Shown: positions 8,585-18,907, counted from the stretch's first letter. The stretch is DNA of 40,652 nt from Methanoregula sp. PtaB.Bin085 (GCF_002067035.1 NZ_MVQB01000047.1:1-40652), one strand, 5' to 3'. Program-made: numbers and translations. The notes: generated from the sequence alone by a model not told the origin.

Positions 8585-10297
8585 ATGGGCGACCCAGAAC
8601 TCCGCAGTGATGAAAAAGTGCTTGTAAGGACGCCGGGGGTTTATGTCAAGTCTATCCCCTTCGAGGGTATCCTCACGAACAAGCGGATCATCCTGATCGA
8701 CCGGGCAAAAAACCTCCTTCCCCCCAAGGAAATTCCCCTTGTCACGATACGGGAAGTTGAACCGGGAGAGAACGCGATCCGGGACCAGATCATGACCCTT
8801 TCGGTCATGGCCAAGACCGGGGAAACCCGGCAGATGATCCTGACGTTCTCCCGGCAGGCCGGCGGGAACCGTATCAAGGAGCGGGATGCATGGATAAAAA
8901 TAATCCGGGAGCATGCCTCGTCTTCCTATGACCAGGTCATCCGCAAGGTGATCCCCGTATCAGAACCTGCCCCGAGAAAAGCCGAGCCTGCACCCTCTCC
9001 CCGGTATGAGGTTGTCCACACGCCAGTCCAGCAGACGCCGCCAACTCCGGCCTATGACCGCCTTGCCGGCAGCGGACTTGACGATATCAGCCCTCTCCGG
9101 AGGGTTGTTGCAACCGGTCCGGCAACCCCGGCCCCGGCACCTGCAGCACGGCAGCCCGAACCCCCGGCATCTTCGCTATTCTGTCCGAAATGCGGGAACC
9201 GCGTCCCGGCGGAATCTGTCTTCTGCAACCGCTGCGGATCGCCTGTCGCCAGGACTGCCCCTGCACCTTCTCCAGCGCCGGCAGCGCCTGCCATCCCTTC
9301 CATCCATACCACCCCCGTTTCCCGGATGCCGTCAACCCGGCCGATCGACGAGGAAATCCGGTCTATTGAACCGCTCATCGAGCGCTCCACGGAACGGGTG
9401 CCTGCCGATGCCCTCCGGATCACTCCGATAGAGCCCCGCATGAAGCACCCGCTGTCCTGGGACGACGAAGAAGAATCTGTGTCACCCTTCGAAGAACCCG
9501 CAGCACAGAGTAAACCGCCCGGCCTCAGTCCTGTTCCACCGACAGCCCCGGTCAAATCCTCTGAGGCAGCCGCCCCTTCACCGCTTCCTCAGTACAGTGA
9601 TGCAGGTGACACCCCTCCCCCGCCAAAACCCCCCAGCCGGAGTTACATGCCTGGCAGGCAGACTATCCTCACCGCCGCAGGTGCCGTGGTGGTCATCCTG
9701 ATCGTTGCGGCAGCAGCCTTCTTCGTCCTTCCAATGCTGAACAGCGGCGGGCTGCCCGGTACCGATGGATCAGGGCATGGTACACCCACGCCGACTTCAT
9801 CCTCCTCGACCATCCTGAAACCCGGTACAGTTGTCGTCAAAGAGACGATTACTGCATCAATCCCGCCAAAAGGTATCTATGTCCATATCAATTATCTCGG
9901 AGGTTTCAAGGGCAGTTACGGCGCAACGGATTTCATAACTACGGTCCCGGGTAATTCCGGCGACCGGGTGTGGGAGGTTGAGAACGCGACCAACAGTACG
10001 GTGACTGCATCGTTCGAGAAACTTGACGGTTCCGGTCACCCGATCCTTGTCGAGATCTACCGGGACGGAACACTCCTCTCAAAGGGAAGTACCACGGTGG
10101 GACATGGCTCGGTAAGCCTGTCTGTGGACATGGTGACCGGCACAGCAGCAGAACCCGTAACCAGTGGTATCGGCAGCAGCACCTCAACGGTAACTGCTAC
10201 CATCGCCACCACTCAGACGACCGTAGATGCATCTGTGTACGAAGCAGGACCGGCACCCGCGTCTCCGGCTGCCACGGCAACAACGGCAGCCACGTAA
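8585..10297 (+). CDS. PH-like/zinc-ribbon membrane protein with extracellular domain
   Basis: 570 aa with a clear modular order. Residues ~5-110 are a bacterial PH/GRAM-like domain (VYVKSIPFEGILTNKRIILID, typical of the family), then a Pro/Ala-rich linker. A zinc ribbon follows at ~199-220 (FCPKCGNRVPAES, FCNRCGSPV), then a second long Pro/Ser-rich linker. One TM helix lies at ~357-382, then an extracytoplasmic beta domain, then a Thr/Ala-rich tail. The topology implies a cytoplasmic PH/zinc-ribbon part and an external C-terminal part. The function is unknown; a link between membrane state and an outside partner is conceivable. A T-run follows the stop. Confidence 0.75.
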   Translation: MGDPELRSDEKVLVRTPGVYVKSIPFEGILTNKRIILIDRAKNLLPPKEIPLVTIREVEPGENAIRDQIMTLSVMAKTGETRQMILTFSRQAGGNRIKERDAWIKIIREHASSSYDQVIRKVIPVSEPAPRKAEPAPSPRYEVVHTPVQQTPPTPAYDRLAGSGLDDISPLRRVVATGPATPAPAPAARQPEPPASSLFCPKCGNRVPAESVFCNRCGSPVARTAPAPSPAPAAPAIPSIHTTPVSRMPSTRPIDEEIRSIEPLIERSTERVPADALRITPIEPRMKHPLSWDDEEESVSPFEEPAAQSKPPGLSPVPPTAPVKSSEAAAPSPLPQYSDAGDTPPPPKPPSRSYMPGRQTILTAAGAVVVILIVAAAAFFVLPMLNSGGLPGTDGSGHGTPTPTSSSSTILKPGTVVVKETITASIPPKGIYVHINYLGGFKGSYGATDFITTVPGNSGDRVWEVENATNSTVTASFEKLDGSGHPILVEIYRDGTLLSKGSTTVGHGSVSLSVDMVTGTAAEPVTSGIGSSTSTVTATIATTQTTVDASVYEAGPAPASPAATATTAAT

Positions 10298-10668
10298 TTT
10301 TTTTTTGAACATCCCGTACTGTATTCTGTCTATCTGCCCGAACCGGCATTGATCAGGTTGCGCACGTGTTTCAACCTGACCCTCTCACACGGAATCCGTT
10401 GTTCAGGCCAATCGCTCCTGACTCTCACTTCCCTCCATATTTGTCATTATCCTGGTTATCGCAGAGAGCGCCCGGCCAGGTTGCATATCCACAACCATGG
10501 CTTCAAGCTCGGCAGACTGACCCGGATACCCGTATGCCGGTCGGGGCCCCAAGCGATCCAACTGTTGGCGCGCCCTTGCATATTCTTGGTGTGCCGGATT
10601 CCCAGTACGGAAGATCGCTGACAATCCTGGAAAAAAGAGTATCTGCCGGAACAGCAGAGGAAAAAAGA
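10298..10668. other. intergenic stretch, possible small minus-strand ORF
   Basis: A T-run directly follows the stop of the gene at 8585 (about 10299-10307). The remaining sequence contains a 73-codon minus-strand frame, 10403-10624. It starts with TTG just after AGGA and encodes a hydrophilic peptide with a helical segment (HQEYARARQQLDRL). Its base composition resembles the neighbouring genes, so it could be a small gene or a decayed remnant. No RNA gene or strong hairpin is recognised. Confidence 0.3.
10403..10624 (-). CDS. possible small hypothetical protein
   Basis: A 73-aa frame with a TTG start and an AGGA three bases before it. The product is hydrophilic, has no Cys, and contains an Arg/Gln-rich helix followed by a Pro/Gly/Tyr stretch. 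It lies downstream of the DUF4349 gene on the same strand, 45 bases after that gene's stop. No family is recognised. Support is only length, plausible codons and context, so it may be spurious. Confidence 0.25.
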   Translation of the reverse strand: MSAIFRTGNPAHQEYARARQQLDRLGPRPAYGYPGQSAELEAMVVDMQPGRALSAITRIMTNMEGSESQERLA

Positions 10669-11598
10669 TTATTTCTTTTCAGAAGGTTCTGCCGGCGCGG
10701 TTACCGGCTGCCTGCCTTTTCTCCAGCGGTAGATACCGTACACGACTGCACCGAAGATGATGAGCGGGAGCAGGGTCAGGGCTATGACGATCATTCCGTA
10801 GATCATGCCAAAGAAGCCGGAGATCCCTTCATTGAGTGCGCTGATGAAGGACGGGCCCGACTCCCCGCCCAGCGGCTCGGGCTCCTGCAGGCTGACCGTG
10901 ATGGTCGACAGGTCGATGCGGCTGTTCAGGTACCTGAGCCGGCCCTCAAGCTGGTTCAGTTGTGTCTGAACACGATCGATCTGCTGCTGGATCTCGATGA
11001 CGTCGCTCACGTTGGTCGCCCTCTTCATAATCTGGTTGTACTGGGCCAGCTGGTTCTCGTACGAGGTCTTCTGTGCCTGGAGATCGACATACTCTTCGGT
11101 CACGTCCTGCCCCTGCGTGGAGACCGACTTGACGGTGCCTATTGCCTTGACACCGGCCAGTGTTGCATCAAATTCAGCAGCGGGAACCCGGAGTACGACC
11201 GATCCCGAAAGCCGTTTGTTGTACCCTTCCGATATGCTTGACGAAGAAACATACCCGTTCTTCGATACGACCAGGCTCTTGAGCGCCTCGACCGAACCGG
11301 TTACATCCTTCACTTCGATTGTGACGTACCCGGTCTTGATGATCTTCGTGTCAATGGCGCCACCGGCAACTCCGGATCCTGCAGACTCCACCTTTACGGA
11401 ATCTGTAACAGAGCGACCCTCTTCGCTGACGAAAATGCTGTTCCCGCCTGCACGGGCATCCACACCCTTGTAGTAATCGGGTGCTGCCTGGGGGACCGGG
11501 ACGGATTTCATTGCCCCGTTCGATGATGTGGATGTGCAGCCGGCTGCAAGTACAACCGCGATGCACATGACCACGAGTGCGATGACCTTGTAATTCAT
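10669..11598 (-). CDS. DUF4349 domain lipoprotein
   Basis: 309 aa from the ATG at 11598, where a signal peptide with lipobox (VLAAGC) begins; the longer frame to 11724 has no signal at its start. The central domain has the DUF4349 signature: IIKTGYVTIEV, then KNGYVSSSS, LSGSVVLRVP, and GTVKSVSTQGQDVTEEYVD. A coiled coil follows (AQKTSYENQLAQYNQIM through LNQLEGRLRYLNSRID). A TM helix near the C-terminus (MIYGMIVIALTLLPLIIF) is followed by a basic tail. The family is membrane-bound with the domain outside; its role is not known. It is divergent from the gene at 11827. Confidence 0.82.
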   Translation of the reverse strand: MNYKVIALVVMCIAVVLAAGCTSTSSNGAMKSVPVPQAAPDYYKGVDARAGGNSIFVSEEGRSVTDSVKVESAGSGVAGGAIDTKIIKTGYVTIEVKDVTGSVEALKSLVVSKNGYVSSSSISEGYNKRLSGSVVLRVPAAEFDATLAGVKAIGTVKSVSTQGQDVTEEYVDLQAQKTSYENQLAQYNQIMKRATNVSDVIEIQQQIDRVQTQLNQLEGRLRYLNSRIDLSTITVSLQEPEPLGGESGPSFISALNEGISGFFGMIYGMIVIALTLLPLIIFGAVVYGIYRWRKGRQPVTAPAEPSEKK

Positions 11599-11826
11599 AG
11601 ATAGAGCATCGCTCTTCGGAATATAAAAATAACATCTTGACTGCGAAGATTTTGGGAGTGAAAACCCGGGAAGGCTGCCGGTCCCGCAACTCCTGTTGCT
11701 GTAACCAGAAGGTTCTATCAACAAACCGTCGCGATTTTACACATTTAATATCGTCTCCACCGATCGTCTATGCAGTGTTCCGTTACCAGGTATATCGAAA
11801 AAGAGATTCCCTGAGGTTTCACGAGA

Positions 11827-12924
11827 ATGCCTGACAAAAAAACTATACTCCTGTTTGTATCCTGCTGGCTGCTCCTCGCAGTCCTTACCCTCCCTTCCGG
11901 TGCATCGGCGGCTCCTGTTCCGCAGGTTGCTGTTGATGGGCCCGGATCCTCCGATGTGTTTCCCATCATGGAGAACCAGCCTGCGGTCCGGCAGGCACAC
12001 CTTGTCTACCTCGCCGTCAAGGAAGAGGTCGGGATGCAGGCAACGATCCGGTATATCGCGGCCCGGAATGGATCGACAGGTACCTTATCTGACCTGATGG
12101 TGAAGACCGATACCTCGGTCCACACGCTCGGTTCTGCCGGTTCAGATGCAATGCTCGATGCGGAACTGGAGAACCTTCGAAGGATCACCCGCATGTTCCG
12201 CGAGGAGACCGACCGGCAGATGAATACAGTCGGGGGAAACCCGGTTGCCCTCAGGGCGGACATTGCATCTGCTGTAGCAGGCAGTCCTGAACTGCCACTC
12301 CTGATGGACAGGTACTGGACAATCCGTGAAAATACCGAACTTGCTGATTTTGACCTGCGGGTGAGCCGGGCCCGGGGAACACTTTCAACCCTATCGGAGA
12401 ATGGACATGAAATTGCCCCAGCACAGAAGAAACTCGAGGAGATCGTCACCATGCGTACAGAACTTGCAGCAGCACTCCGGTCCAGGAATGATGCCGGTAT
12501 CGAACTGGCACATAAAAAGATCCACACTGCATCAGTCGAATACGCCCGGATAATCAGCAGCACGAAAAGTACCGCTGCAGGTGATACCCGGACTGCCAGC
12601 ATTATCGACCAGTGCAGCGGTGTGATGACCCGCTCCGGCATGATGAATGTCAACCTGGGGAACAACGGGGTCGATACAGCCCGTGCCGATGAACTGGTCA
12701 TGCAGGGAAAGATCCAGATCCTTGAGGCCCAGAACCGGTCCCGTGTCAACAACAATACCGGCGCAAAGGAAACACTCATGGAATTCCGGAAGACCCTGCA
12801 GGCTCTGCGGGACACGTACCGGATGATCCTTGCACAGGAAGATCTCCCCCAGGCGACAGCCCAGGGTGTCCTCTCCGTGGCACAGTCGCTGGATATTACT
12901 GCAGCCGGAATCGCGGAACTGTAA
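11827..12924 (+). CDS. secreted hypothetical protein, largely helical
   Basis: 365 aa with a cleavable signal peptide (residues 1-~29, ending GASAAPVP). The rest is mostly alpha-helical with heptad-like stretches (KKLEEIVTMRTELAAALRSR). No Cys pairs, zinc site or known domain is seen. GAGG about ten bases before the ATG supports the start. It may be a structural or binding protein outside the membrane. No assignment to a family is possible by eye. Confidence 0.65.
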   Translation: MPDKKTILLFVSCWLLLAVLTLPSGASAAPVPQVAVDGPGSSDVFPIMENQPAVRQAHLVYLAVKEEVGMQATIRYIAARNGSTGTLSDLMVKTDTSVHTLGSAGSDAMLDAELENLRRITRMFREETDRQMNTVGGNPVALRADIASAVAGSPELPLLMDRYWTIRENTELADFDLRVSRARGTLSTLSENGHEIAPAQKKLEEIVTMRTELAAALRSRNDAGIELAHKKIHTASVEYARIISSTKSTAAGDTRTASIIDQCSGVMTRSGMMNVNLGNNGVDTARADELVMQGKIQILEAQNRSRVNNNTGAKETLMEFRKTLQALRDTYRMILAQEDLPQATAQGVLSVAQSLDITAAGIAEL

Positions 12925-13204
12925 TACCCAGATCTGTATGAACTGACGGAGGTCATCGCGAGCCCGTGAGCGAGGGCATGGCAGATAAGGATTGTCCGGC
13001 AACACATTGTATCCGCATCAACGCAGCATTGCGGTAGATACCTGTCTTCATATATCATGGCGGCAGACCTTCCTCCTGCCGCCCCCGGTTACCCGATTCT
13101 TATTTTCCCGGTTCCACGAATCGTGGTTCAGGTTTTTTCCCGCCTGTTTCCAGGCAGGTGATCGCTCTTAAATACGGAAACAGGTGATAATTCAGTGAGA
13201 ATAT
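12925..13204. other. intergenic region with hairpins
   Basis: This gap holds a strong hairpin at 13059-13083 (GGCGGCAG paired with CTGCCGCC, 9-base loop). A second lies at 13114-13126 (CCACG/CGTGG), followed within six bases by a TTTTTT run. The second has the form of a terminator for the upstream plus-strand gene, although the distance from its stop is about 190 bases. A smaller GCCTG/CAGGC hairpin follows near 13141. Confidence 0.4.
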
Positions 13205-13807
13205 ATGGCTGACAACAATGTCCCGAAAAGACCTGAAAATGCGGACGAACTGGAGAAGCAGGGGCTTTCCGAACTGGTCAGGACGCTCCATGAACACATG
13301 GACCCGGAGGTCCGGCAGTATGCAGCATACCTCCTTGGAAAGGCAAAGAATCCCCGGGCCATCCAGCCCCTCATCGAATCTCTTGCGGATTTCGACAAGT
13401 CCGTCCGCGAACAGGCAACGCTTGCCCTCTCCAATATCGGCAAGGCTGCAATCGAACCTCTTGCGGAGGCCATGAAGGAGCCGAAGTGGGAAACCCGGTA
13501 TCGTGCAGCCGAGGCACTGGGAAGGATCGCTGACGAGAAAGCTGTCAGGCCGCTCATTGCCGGTCTCAAGGACAGCCGTGACCATGTCCGGTACATGGCA
13601 GCAAAAGGACTCCACCAGATCGGGGACTCGGACGCGGTCGAACCCCTGATCATCCTCCTGAAAGATGAGAATACCTATGTGCGGACCATGGCAGCTCATA
13701 CCCTCGGTGCCCTCGGGGGAAAGAAAGTGAAAGCTGCCCTTCAGGAGGCACTTGAAACCGAACAGGACGAGAAAGTGAGAGCAGCCCTCTCCTCTGCACT
13801 GGAGTAA
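13205..13807 (+). CDS. HEAT-repeat protein (PBS lyase-like)
   Basis: 200 aa made of about five to six short HEAT repeats of the phycobilisome-lyase type. The recurring pattern is VRxxAAxxLGxIGDxxAVxPLIxxLKD, as in YRAAEALGRIADEKAVRPL and VRYMAAKGLHQIGDSDAVEPL. There is no signal peptide or TM segment, so it is cytoplasmic. Such proteins are scaffolds for protein interactions; the partner is not shown. GTGAGA lies just upstream of the ATG. The ankyrin protein downstream is another repeat scaffold, but is separated by 136 bases. Confidence 0.85.
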   Translation: MADNNVPKRPENADELEKQGLSELVRTLHEHMDPEVRQYAAYLLGKAKNPRAIQPLIESLADFDKSVREQATLALSNIGKAAIEPLAEAMKEPKWETRYRAAEALGRIADEKAVRPLIAGLKDSRDHVRYMAAKGLHQIGDSDAVEPLIILLKDENTYVRTMAAHTLGALGGKKVKAALQEALETEQDEKVRAALSSALE

Positions 13808-13943
13808 TGACGGGACAGCCCGTGCCCCCGCTCCTGTGCAGTCTTTCCGGCCGGCATCTCCTTTCCCGGCACCTTTTTTCCGGCAAAAGAGATCCCTTTT
13901 TTAATAATAGGCATAATATCAGAATTACAGACCCGGAGATCTC

Positions 13944-15188
13944 ATGAGTTTTGACCAGATGCTCTATCGTTCGGAAGATATGCAGCTGATGGAGGCGATA
14001 GAACACAACAATCTTGAATCCGTCCGCATGCATGTCTCCCGGGGTGCTGACATCAACTACAGGGGACAGCACGGTGAGACCCCCCTGATCAAGGCCATGT
14101 TCTGCGATGACTCGCGTATCATCCGCTTTCTTCTCGATGCCGGAGCTGATGTCAACCTTGCCACGGTCAACGGGTACTCCCCGCTCATGTTTGCATGCCT
14201 GCAGAATAATTTCGAGCTGGTCCGTCTGCTTTGCGGGCATCATGCCACGATCTCCTCCCATACCCAGGAAGGCTGGACCCCGCTGATTCTCGCATCCACG
14301 AACTCATCGGTGTTCTTCGAAAACATGGACCACCCGTTCTTCCACAACCTGATCGAGATCGTATTCAAGTACGCCCGCTACCATCCCGATTTCAACCCGG
14401 TCCATATCGTGAACCTGCTCCTCGACTGTGGGGCTGATCCCAACGAGTCGAATATTTTCGGCACAACCCCCCTGATGGCAGCGGCAAGCATGGCAAATTA
14501 CCCGATCATCAAGTCCCTGCTCGCAAAAAAGACGGCTGTTGACCTGCAGGATACGGAAGGGAAGACCGCTCTGATGTACGCGGTGATGGCAACCATCGAC
14601 GAACTGATCGACAGCCTGATCCATATGCGGCTTGTCAGCCACACGGTCACGTTGTCGGACTTCATGACCCCCCAGATGCTTGCCCAGATCCGGCCTCATT
14701 TCGAGCCCCAGAAAGAATTGTGCGTTAATTACCTGATCAATAATGGAGCGGATATCCGTGCGAAGGACAAGCGCGGGATCTCTGTCCTGACCCATGCAGC
14801 CCGGGCAGGGAACCTCAACGTTGTCAAGAACCTTGTCGGCAACGGCGCCAACATCCATGTAAAATCCCCGCGGGGAATCACTGCTCTGTATGCGGCATCG
14901 ATCAATGGTCATAACGATATCGTGGAATTCCTGCTGTCACAGGGTGCCGAGATCGATGTCAAGCTTATCGATGGCGAGACTCCCCTCATGGCTGCGGTCT
15001 GGAGCGGGCAGGTCGAGACGGTGGCGCTTCTCATCCACAGGGGGGCCGACGTGAATGCAAAGAAGTTCACGGCATACAAGCCTTCCGGAGAGTCCAGCCT
15101 CGTCTGGGCAGCCCATCGTGAGCGGACCGAAAAGAACGAAAATTACGATAAGATATTCCAGTTACTCGCCCAGGCCGGAGCGGTCTGA
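13944..15188 (+). CDS. ankyrin-repeat protein
   Basis: 414 aa composed of roughly nine to ten ankyrin repeats. The recurring pattern is GxTPLxxAxxxGxxxxVxxLLxxGADxN, for example GETPLIKAM..FLLDAGADVN, GTTPLMAAA and GITALYAASINGHNDIVEFL. Two longer insertions lie around residues 125-160 and 215-265. No signal peptide is present. GGAG lies seven bases upstream of the ATG. Ankyrin arrays mediate protein-protein contacts; the partner is unknown. The sensor kinase gene begins 66 bases downstream on the same strand and may be co-transcribed. Confidence 0.88.
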   Translation: MSFDQMLYRSEDMQLMEAIEHNNLESVRMHVSRGADINYRGQHGETPLIKAMFCDDSRIIRFLLDAGADVNLATVNGYSPLMFACLQNNFELVRLLCGHHATISSHTQEGWTPLILASTNSSVFFENMDHPFFHNLIEIVFKYARYHPDFNPVHIVNLLLDCGADPNESNIFGTTPLMAAASMANYPIIKSLLAKKTAVDLQDTEGKTALMYAVMATIDELIDSLIHMRLVSHTVTLSDFMTPQMLAQIRPHFEPQKELCVNYLINNGADIRAKDKRGISVLTHAARAGNLNVVKNLVGNGANIHVKSPRGITALYAASINGHNDIVEFLLSQGAEIDVKLIDGETPLMAAVWSGQVETVALLIHRGADVNAKKFTAYKPSGESSLVWAAHRERTEKNENYDKIFQLLAQAGAV

Positions 15189-15254
15189 ACCTGCCGGTAT
15201 GTCAGGGAATGGAACCGCAATTCTGCCTGCCACCAGTATTCCGGGGGACAATCG

Positions 15255-17408
15255 ATGGATCCAGATATCAGGAACAGGACAACCAAACGCTCATTCTCGT
15301 TTTACCTGCTCTGCTCGATGATCATCCTGATCCTGTGTATCGTCGGGTTCCTGACAGTCAATGACTACCTGTACACCAAGGATAATTTCGAGCGTGAATC
15401 CCGTCTCCTGCAGGTACAGACCGAACAGAATATACGCGGGGCGCTCTTCTATAAGGACGCGACATCCACCCTTTTTGACAATATTCTGAATGACAAAATG
15501 GAGAACGGTCTGAGGTCCCTCGTGCAGGAATATGAACGGGCCGGACATGACCCGGACCTCATGAACCTGACCGCGATCCGCGACAAGCTCGGGCCGGATT
15601 ACGATATTTATGTCATTGATGATGCCGGTGTTATTATCAAAACCACGTATGCACCCGAACTGGGTATGGATTTCAAAACCATACCGTCCTTTTACCAGTA
15701 CCTGACCCGGATACGGGGCCAGGAGGGATTCTTTCCCGATCGGATCGTGCGTGAGATCGGGAGTGCCGGCAAATACCGGAAATACGCGTACATGCCCACC
15801 CCTGACCACCGGTATATTCTCGAGCTCGGGTTGCAGGGAAAGAACCTCATCATGATAACACCGGATGCTGACGAACAGAGCACCATTGCCCAGATAACCG
15901 CGGTCAACCCGTATATTGAAAATTTCCGTGTGTTCAATGCGGTGGGACGGAAGACCGATGACAATACGGTTCCCCGGGAGCCCGCACTGACCTACGTCAG
16001 AGAAGCGATCCGGTCACGTTCGAGCATCGAGGTACCCGACCCGGAGAACGCTCGGATCACCCGGTATCTCTTTGTCGATTTATACAACCAGCACTACGGA
16101 TCCGATACCAGCCGGATCGTGGAGATCACGTACAGTACGAGGATGATTGACCAGGCACTTGCCCGTCTTGTGCTGTTCCACATCATCGTTGCGGTTTTTG
16201 CCATCCTCCTCGGGTGTATGCTGGCACTGTTCATCTCCCGGTGGGTAACCCGGCCGATCCAGGAGATCGTATCTGACGCAGACAGTATCGCACACGGGAA
16301 CCTGGATCACCATATCAGGCCCATGGACAACAGCGATTTTGCCGTACTTGGTACGAGTATCAACACGATGGTGGATTCCCTGAATTCCGCGTCGCGCAAG
16401 ATGAAGGACGACGCGATCTTCCAGAAAGAGATGATAACGCAACTGCCGGTCGGGATCTTCATCAAGACCGCCATGGATGGCAGGTATGTGTTCTGGAATA
16501 ATGCCTGTGCCGAACTTTACCGCCTGCCCGCAAAAGATGTGCTCGGCAAGACCGACCGGGAACTTTTCCCTGAGGACCTTATTGCCACAATCGAGAAGGA
16601 GGACCGGCAGATCTTCCTGAACCGGAGCGAGATAAAAAACAAGATCATCTCGAACAAGTACCTGGGGGACCGCATCATCCACATGATCATCGTCCCGATC
16701 TTTGACTCGGGCGGTATACCGCTGTACATCCTCGGGATCTCCAAGGATGTCAGCCACGAGAATATCAATCTCAAGATGGACCTCCTCTTCAGCATCACCC
16801 GGCAGGATATCCTCGAGAACCTGGCCGTTATCATGAGCCACCTTGAACGGGCGCAGCTCAAGAACACGCACGATGATATGCAGAACTTCTTTAACAAGAC
16901 CATCGACTCAATCGAATCCATACGCAACCAGATCGCGTACATGCGTGCCCTCCAGGAACTGGGGCTAGTCTCCCCCAAATGGCAGCTGGTCAGGCAGGCG
17001 TTCAACGATGCGGTCAGGCTCCTTCCCGACAACAACCTTGTCATCCGGGCGGAGGTGGGGGACCTGGAGATCTTTTCAGATCCTCTCCTGCCGAGGGTCT
17101 TTTTCACGCTCCTTGAGAACTCCCTCAGGAATGGAGGGAAAAAGGTATCCTCCATCAGCCTCTCGCTCCGGAAGGAAGACTGCACCCTCTTCATTGTATA
17201 CGAGGACGACGGGTACGGTATCCCGGCACCGGAAAAGGAGAAGGTTTTTTCAACCGGGTATGAAGGCGGTTCCTGGCACGGTTTGTACCTGGTCAGGGAG
17301 ATCCTCGGGTTTACCCGGATCACCATCCGGGAGAATGGTATCTTTGGCGGCGGTGTGCGGTTCGAGATCGAGGTTCCGGCTGACCGGTTCAGGTCCCCCC
17401 GGAATTAG
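15255..17408 (+). CDS. Cache-HAMP-PAS sensor histidine kinase, phosphoacceptor His replaced
   Basis: 717 aa. TM1 at ~16-36, an extracytoplasmic dCache-like sensor at ~40-300, TM2 at ~303-325, HAMP ~325-375, PAS ~392-495, a DHp-like helical region ~500-575, and HATPase_c ~600-712. The ATPase keeps the N box ([10 protein letters not shown]), the G1 box (DDGYGIP) and a [10 protein letters not shown] lid region. In methanogen kinases of this class the phosphoacceptor is the His of an ITRHD motif; here it reads ITRQDIL, with Gln517 (CAG at 16803-16805). The protein may therefore be unable to autophosphorylate in the usual way. GGGGAC upstream supports the start. No response regulator is adjacent. 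Confidence 0.88.
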   Translation: MDPDIRNRTTKRSFSFYLLCSMIILILCIVGFLTVNDYLYTKDNFERESRLLQVQTEQNIRGALFYKDATSTLFDNILNDKMENGLRSLVQEYERAGHDPDLMNLTAIRDKLGPDYDIYVIDDAGVIIKTTYAPELGMDFKTIPSFYQYLTRIRGQEGFFPDRIVREIGSAGKYRKYAYMPTPDHRYILELGLQGKNLIMITPDADEQSTIAQITAVNPYIENFRVFNAVGRKTDDNTVPREPALTYVREAIRSRSSIEVPDPENARITRYLFVDLYNQHYGSDTSRIVEITYSTRMIDQALARLVLFHIIVAVFAILLGCMLALFISRWVTRPIQEIVSDADSIAHGNLDHHIRPMDNSDFAVLGTSINTMVDSLNSASRKMKDDAIFQKEMITQLPVGIFIKTAMDGRYVFWNNACAELYRLPAKDVLGKTDRELFPEDLIATIEKEDRQIFLNRSEIKNKIISNKYLGDRIIHMIIVPIFDSGGIPLYILGISKDVSHENINLKMDLLFSITRQDILENLAVIMSHLERAQLKNTHDDMQNFFNKTIDSIESIRNQIAYMRALQELGLVSPKWQLVRQAFNDAVRLLPDNNLVIRAEVGDLEIFSDPLLPRVFFTLLENSLRNGGKKVSSISLSLRKEDCTLFIVYEDDGYGIPAPEKEKVFSTGYEGGSWHGLYLVREILGFTRITIRENGIFGGGVRFEIEVPADRFRSPRN

Positions 17409-17496
17409 CCCGTACCTTTTTCCGGTGCCTGTATACAATAGAACAAATAGAAGGACATCCCCATACGGATTATCCGATCACGGAGTTGTCAGAACC

Positions 17497-18117
17497 ATGG
17501 CTGAAACCAAACTGTACGTGCTTGAAAAACTACCCTATGATCTCAGTGCGCTTGCGCCGGCGATTTCCGAACAGCAGCTGACGCTACACTACACAAAACA
17601 CCACCAGGCTTACGTTACCGGGGCGAATGCAATCCTCGAGAAACTGGCAAAGGCACGCAGGGAGAACACGGACCTCGACATGAAGGCGACGCTGAAGGAG
17701 TTATCCTTCCATGTCGGGGGCTACCGTCTCCACGCCCTCTTCTGGGAGAACCTTGCCCCGGCAGGAAACGGGGGCGGGGGAGAACCGCAGGGTGCGCTTC
17801 TGAAGGCAATCAATGCAGAATTCGGATCGTCTGCCCGGTTTAAAAAAGAGTTCACCCAGGCTGCGCTGAGTACTGAAGGATCCGGGTGGGCTGTACTGAC
17901 GTACTGCATGAAGACAAACCGTCTCCTCATCATGCAGATCGAAAAGCATAACGTCAATGTGATTCCGGGATACCGTATCCTCATGGCCCTTGATGTATGG
18001 GAACACGCGTATTATCTCGATTATAAAAACGATCGTGCAAAGTTCATCGAATCGTTCTGGACCATCGTGAACTGGGACGAAGTGAACAGGCGCCTTGTCT
18101 CGCACCTGAAACCGTAA
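17497..18117 (+). CDS. sod: superoxide dismutase, Fe/Mn family
   Basis: 206 aa, the normal length for the Fe/Mn family. It converts superoxide to oxygen and hydrogen peroxide in the cytoplasm. The metal ligands are visible: His31 (HYTKHHQAY), His79 ([10 protein letters not shown]), Asp166 and His170 ([10 protein letters not shown]). The frame stays open far upstream through the kinase gene, but the conserved protein starts at the ATG at 17497 ([16 protein letters not shown]). A TGTATACAATAG stretch near 17430 could be its promoter. The metal (Fe or Mn) cannot be decided by eye. It fits a methanogen that meets occasional oxygen. Confidence 0.93.
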   Translation: MAETKLYVLEKLPYDLSALAPAISEQQLTLHYTKHHQAYVTGANAILEKLAKARRENTDLDMKATLKELSFHVGGYRLHALFWENLAPAGNGGGGEPQGALLKAINAEFGSSARFKKEFTQAALSTEGSGWAVLTYCMKTNRLLIMQIEKHNVNVIPGYRILMALDVWEHAYYLDYKNDRAKFIESFWTIVNWDEVNRRLVSHLKP

Positions 18118-18156
18118 CAACAAAACGGCTGCCGGCAAAAAGAAACCGGTATTTTT

Positions 18157-18393
18157 TTATCGTGTCAACTGCCTTCCGATACTGACCGTGCGGAACCGGT
18201 TTTTGATGTTATCAGCATAGTAGATACCCGCAGACGATGCAGTCATCAGACCGGTATGGATCCGGGAGGGGACATTCTGGTACTGGTGAATGATACCGGA
18301 ACGGAATTCTATTTCCAGGTTTTTCTTTGCCGCATCGTAACTGACCGAACGGAGGTTGCTGGACTGAACGAGTTGCCTTTCCAAAAAAGTCAC
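18157..18393 (-). CDS. KTSC domain protein
   Basis: 78 aa covering a complete KTSC domain: SSNLRSVSYDAAKKNLEIEF, FRSGIIHQYQNVP, and an IKNRF segment near the C-terminus. This small fold occurs alone or attached to other proteins; its role is not established. The start is a GTG at 18393 with no good ribosome site, and an in-frame TTG follows. It is convergent with the superoxide dismutase gene. Confidence 0.75.
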   Translation of the reverse strand: MTFLERQLVQSSNLRSVSYDAAKKNLEIEFRSGIIHQYQNVPSRIHTGLMTASSAGIYYADNIKNRFRTVSIGRQLTR

Positions 18394-18415
18394 CTATACT
18401 GGTAAGGCGGCTTCC

Positions 18416-18907
18416 ATGATAAATGGGCGTGACAGATTTCGGACAATGACCGGACCTACGGGATCTCCCTTTGAACTCACCTGTTCACGGATCCAACCTT
18501 CAGGTATGCTTACCGTTCCCGGAATATTTTCTGAGTTTTCATCCATCCCGCAGGATAATATGTCCATTAATATCCAATTCGATGACCATCAGCAGTATGG
18601 CGGGAGGCTGTTCAGCCCGGTGAATGATTCCTCGAGAAGAGATCATTTGAAATTCTTCATGCCGATCCTTGCTGCAGATGCCGGAATTGTACGCTGTGTT
18701 TCCACTGCCGGTATACTGGCAGGGGAAAATCCCCGGTTCCCCGGGTATGTGCCCGAATTGGTCAATCCCAAACACCCGGCCGCCAATATCGGACTGGTCC
18801 GGTCAAACGACAGCCTGATCTCTGAATCAACCCGGATCAGCATGGATGTCCGGATCCCGGCACAGGAATACAAGTCAGGAAATAATCCTGCCGTTCCAGG
18901 CCGGTAA
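18416..18907 (+). CDS. hypothetical protein, possibly interrupted
   Basis: 163 aa with no recognised family. The N-terminal part has no signal peptide, and the rest is a mixed soluble sequence (AGENPRFPGYVPELVNP). After the TAA at 18905-18907 the same frame continues as plausible coding sequence for about 55 codons (IIVLPRIVNAIPGYDPL...). This suggests that a longer gene was broken by a stop, or that this is a remnant. No ribosome site is seen before the ATG. The gene is uncertain. Confidence 0.4.
   Translation: MINGRDRFRTMTGPTGSPFELTCSRIQPSGMLTVPGIFSEFSSIPQDNMSINIQFDDHQQYGGRLFSPVNDSSRRDHLKFFMPILAADAGIVRCVSTAGILAGENPRFPGYVPELVNPKHPAANIGLVRSNDSLISESTRISMDVRIPAQEYKSGNNPAVPGR

Noticed and set aside
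10366-11241. 291-codon plus-strand frame opposite the DUF4349 gene
   Set aside because: Antisense shadow of a well-supported gene; no ribosome site and an implausible composition.
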